Source of the DNA: Polaromonas sp.
GTDB lineage: Bacteria; Pseudomonadota; Gammaproteobacteria; Burkholderiales; Burkholderiaceae_C
Length of the DNA stretch: 64,000 nucleotides
Reading direction: 5' to 3'
Assembly (NCBI GenBank): GCA_013297865.1
Contig: JAAFIP010000007.1
Location: 1 to 64,000 of the forward strand
The notes beneath the pieces are model-generated. The model saw nothing but the letters and a program-made list of their open reading frames with translations. It searched no databases and was not told the origin of the DNA. Position numbers and translations under genes: made by a program. Positions 61,324 through 64,000 of this stretch are shown piece by piece (positions within the stretch are counted from its first letter, which is position 1; every line of letters starts with the position of its first letter).

Positions 61324-64000
61324 ATGACGCAGGGAACCATCCGCATTCGCGGAGCACGCCAACACAATCTCAAAAACCTCGACCTGGACATCCGCACGGG
61401 CGAGCTCACAGTGGTGACCGGCCCCAGTGGCTCGGGCAAATCCAGCCTGGTGTTTGACACGCTGTTTGCCGAAGGCCAGCGCCGTTATGTAGAAACCTTC
61501 TCGGCCTATGCGCGCCAGTTCATGGACCGCATGGACAAGCCCGCTGTTGACCGTGTGGACGGTGTGCCGCCTGCCATTGCCATCGACCAGACCAACCCGG
61601 TGCGCTCGTCGCGCTCCACCGTGGGCACGATGACCGAGATCAACGACCACCTCAAACTGCTGTTTGCGCGCCTGGCCAATCTGTACGACTCGCAGACCGC
61701 GCTGCCGGTGCAGCACGACACGGCAGAGACCATTTATGCACAGTTGCTTGCACGCACGGGCGACGCAGACACTCGCCTGGTGCTGACCTTTCCGGTAGAG
61801 CTGCCCAGCCATACCAGTGCGCAAGAGGTGGAGCAGTGGCTCTCGGCCAGTGGCTTTACCCGCGTGCAGGCTGAGCGCGAGGTGGCCACCCCCGCAGGCC
61901 CGCGCAAGGTGCTGGATGTGGTGGCTGACCGCTTCAAGCTGCGCAGCGCCGAAAAAGTGCGGGTGATGGAGGCGATAGAAGCCGCACTCAAGCGCGGCAG
62001 TGGGCGACTGATGGTGTACGCCACCACGGCGGCCCCCGCGTTGGCGCAAGGGGCTGACGACGAGCCTGCAGCCGCAGAGACGACCGAGATCTGGAAGTTC
62101 TCCACTGGCCTGCATTGCCCCGAGAGTGATATCCGCTACGCCCAGCCCACGCCCAGCCTGTTCTCGTTCAACTCAGCCAACGGGGCCTGCGCCCAATGCA
62201 AAGGCTTTGGCCGCGTGATCGGGGTGGACTATGGCCTGGTCATTCCCAACGACAAACTCACTTTGCGCGCCGGTGCCATCAAGGTCATGCAGACCCCCGC
62301 CTGGCAGGAATGCCAGGACGATTTGATGCGCCATGCCGAGCAGGCAGGCATTCCGCGCGACACGCCGTGGTACAAGCTCACGCCTGAGCAGCAGCACTGG
62401 GTGATTCACGGCAACCCCAGCTACAAGGAAGGCCAGTGGGGCAAGATGTGGTACGGCGTGCGGCGCTTTTTTGAGTACCTGGAAACCAAGTCCTACAAAA
62501 TGCATATCCGCGTGCTGCTGTCCAAATACCGCAGCTACACCACCTGCCCGGTCTGCGCAGGTGCCCGCCTGAAAACCGATGCATTGATCTGGCGCGTAGG
62601 CACCCAGGCGCAGGCCGATGCGGTGACGCCGCCTGCCCAGCGCCTGCTGCCCAAGGGCGTGCAGTGGACACGCGAGCAACTCGAAGCCTTGCCCGGTCTG
62701 TGCCTGCACGATTTGATGCAGTTGTCCATCGACAGGCTGCGCCGGTTTTTTGACAGCCTGCAAGCCGAGACAGCGCTGGACCCCGCCAGCGGCGACGCGC
62801 AGGCGCTCAAACTCCTGCTCGATGAAATCTGCACCCGCCTGAAATACCTGTGCGATGTGGGCATTGGCTACCTCACGCTGGACCGCCAGAGCCGCACGCT
62901 CAGCGGCGGCGAAGTGCAGCGCATCAACCTGACCACGGCCCTGGGCACCTCCCTGGTCAACACCCTGTTTGTGCTGGACGAGCCCAGCATCGGCCTGCAC
63001 CCGCGCGATATGGACCGCATCACCCAGGCCATGCTGCGCCTGCGCGATGCGGGCAACACCCTGGTGGTGGTGGAGCATGACCCTGCGGTGATGCTGGCGG
63101 CTGACCGCGTGATCGACATGGGCCCCGGCCCCGGCGAGCGCGGTGGCGACATCGTGTTTGACGGCACGCCCGATGCACTGCGCAGCGCACCCACGCTCAC
63201 AGGTGACTACCTGGGCGCACGCAAGCAGATCAGCCTGGGTTTCAAACGCCTGGTCAGTGACAGCACGCCGCGTTTGATTCTCGAAGGTGCAACAGAACAC
63301 AACCTCAAGAACGTGTCAGTGGATATTCCGCTGCAGCGCCTGGTGTGCGTTACAGGGGTCAGCGGCTCGGGGAAATCGTCGCTGATTCAGGATGTGCTGG
63401 CACCCGCCTTGATGCGCCATTTTGGCAAGGCCACCGAGTCACCCGGTGCGTTCAGTCGCCTGCTGGGCGCAGAGCAGTTGAGCGATGTGGTGTTTGTAGA
63501 CCAGTCACCGATTGGCAAAACCGCGCGCTCCAACCCCGCCAGCTATGTGGGCGCGTGGGACGCTGTGCGCGAGATATTTGCCAGCACGCCACTGTCCCGC
63601 CAGCGCAGCTACACCGCCAGCAAGTTCAGCTTCAACAGCGGCGACGGGCGCTGCCCCAGCTGCGGCGGCTCGGGCTTTGAGCATGTGGAGATGCAGTTTC
63701 TGAGCGACGTGTATCTGCGCTGCCAAGACTGCGATGGCAAGCGCTACCGCCCGGAGATTCTGGAAATCAAGGTGGAGCGGCGCGGCCAGCATGTGAATGT
63801 GGCCGATGTGCTGAACCTCACCGTGAGTGAAGCCGCAGCCCTGTTTGCCAACGACCGAGATGTCATCCGCGCGCTGCAGCCCATCGTCGATGTGGGGCTG
63901 GAATATGTGAAGCTGGGGCAACCTGTGCCTACGCTGTCGGGTGGCGAAGCACAGCGCCTCAAACTTGCTGGCTTTCTGGCAGACGCGGCCAAGAGCGCCA
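61324..64000 (+). CDS. uvrA: UvrA-like excinuclease ABC subunit A (partial, 3' end outside window)
   Basis: At least 892 residues, running off the window without a stop. Two ABC ATPase modules are seen: Walker A GPSGSGKS near residue 34, then GVSGSGKS near 680, with signatures LSGGEVQR (about 528) and LSGGEAQR (about 870). Zinc modules are CAQCKGFG (about 290) and [11 protein letters not shown] ... CQDCDGKRY (about 780-805). The loop [17 protein letters not shown] replaces the QNPRSTVGT pattern of ordinary UvrA, as I recall from long UvrA paralogues of Burkholderiales, so it may be that paralogue rather than the main uvrA. Confidence 0.9.
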   Translation, partial: MTQGTIRIRGARQHNLKNLDLDIRTGELTVVTGPSGSGKSSLVFDTLFAEGQRRYVETFSAYARQFMDRMDKPAVDRVDGVPPAIAIDQTNPVRSSRSTVGTMTEINDHLKLLFARLANLYDSQTALPVQHDTAETIYAQLLARTGDADTRLVLTFPVELPSHTSAQEVEQWLSASGFTRVQAEREVATPAGPRKVLDVVADRFKLRSAEKVRVMEAIEAALKRGSGRLMVYATTAAPALAQGADDEPAAAETTEIWKFSTGLHCPESDIRYAQPTPSLFSFNSANGACAQCKGFGRVIGVDYGLVIPNDKLTLRAGAIKVMQTPAWQECQDDLMRHAEQAGIPRDTPWYKLTPEQQHWVIHGNPSYKEGQWGKMWYGVRRFFEYLETKSYKMHIRVLLSKYRSYTTCPVCAGARLKTDALIWRVGTQAQADAVTPPAQRLLPKGVQWTREQLEALPGLCLHDLMQLSIDRLRRFFDSLQAETALDPASGDAQALKLLLDEICTRLKYLCDVGIGYLTLDRQSRTLSGGEVQRINLTTALGTSLVNTLFVLDEPSIGLHPRDMDRITQAMLRLRDAGNTLVVVEHDPAVMLAADRVIDMGPGPGERGGDIVFDGTPDALRSAPTLTGDYLGARKQISLGFKRLVSDSTPRLILEGATEHNLKNVSVDIPLQRLVCVTGVSGSGKSSLIQDVLAPALMRHFGKATESPGAFSRLLGAEQLSDVVFVDQSPIGKTARSNPASYVGAWDAVREIFASTPLSRQRSYTASKFSFNSGDGRCPSCGGSGFEHVEMQFLSDVYLRCQDCDGKRYRPEILEIKVERRGQHVNVADVLNLTVSEAAALFANDRDVIRALQPIVDVGLEYVKLGQPVPTLSGGEAQRLKLAGFLADAAKSA

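Overview
The window reads as chromosomal DNA of a betaproteobacterium of the order Burkholderiales, most likely Comamonadaceae. This is inferred from the 23S/5S rRNA sequence at the left edge, the GC-rich coding style, the gene orders (corC-lnt, glyQ-glyS-gmhB-plsC, a LiuR-controlled leucine pathway, TRAP transporters), and a short dispersed repeat with a TAGCTGCT core that I recall, without a citation, as a type common in that family. It is mostly ordinary housekeeping and catabolic sequence. I see no prophage, IS transposase, CRISPR array or tRNA gene.

Layout. 1-620: end of an rRNA operon (23S 3' end, 5S, terminator). 0.8-3.3 kb (minus): acyl-CoA ligase and an unknown protein. 3.3-6.5 kb: Tat-targeted small subunit, GMC oxidoreductase and a lipase-like hydrolase. 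6.5-11 kb: a receiver/cyclase-like protein and a large hybrid histidine kinase, translationally coupled. 11.2-12.9 kb: lipoprotein. 12.9-15.5 kb: phenylalanine/tyrosine catabolism (phhA, hpd) with a divergent Lrp-type regulator. 15.6-20.3 kb: acetyltransferase, corC, lnt and a second, more decayed receiver/cyclase protein. 20.4-26.7 kb: glyQ-glyS, a two-gene nucleotidyltransferase cassette, gmhB, plsC and a YgjP-like metallopeptidase. 26.7-29.3 kb: a peptide deformylase/PLP-enzyme fusion with a DJ-1/PfpI protein and a divergent Lrp regulator. 29.4-32.7 kb and 45.7-54.6 kb: two separated blocks of leucine/isovalerate degradation, each with an identical 22-bp palindrome that is probably the LiuR operator. 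Between them lie carbonic anhydrase, aceK, thiolase, SDR, M20 peptidase, acyl-CoA dehydrogenase, a TRAP transporter, rhodanese and a HAD phosphatase. 54.7-61.2 kb: YbaK, DUF1289, an isomerase, an MFS carrier and a DUF4212/sodium symporter pair. The right edge is cut inside a uvrA-like gene.

The most unusual signal is a ~50-bp repeat present in 12 clear copies. Six lie between genes, all in one orientation and usually within a few bases of the preceding stop codon. Six lie inside protein-coding genes, all in the opposite orientation and all in the same reading frame, adding the peptide NIAGAA or NIAAAA to unrelated proteins (GMC oxidoreductase, Lnt, YgjP-like protease, carbonic anhydrase, the signal peptide of an M20 peptidase, and LiuB). 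Every intergenic copy has a stop codon (TAG or TAA) at the position just before NIAGAA; every coding copy has a sense codon there. Two intergenic copies also supply the Shine-Dalgarno sequence of the next gene. This resembles in principle the protein-inserting palindromic elements known from Rickettsia.

Other points of interest are the deformylase/PLP fusion, the two-locus LiuR regulon, the two cyclase-like domains with altered catalytic residues, the cassette inserted between glyS and gmhB, and three transporters carrying long hydrophilic insertions.
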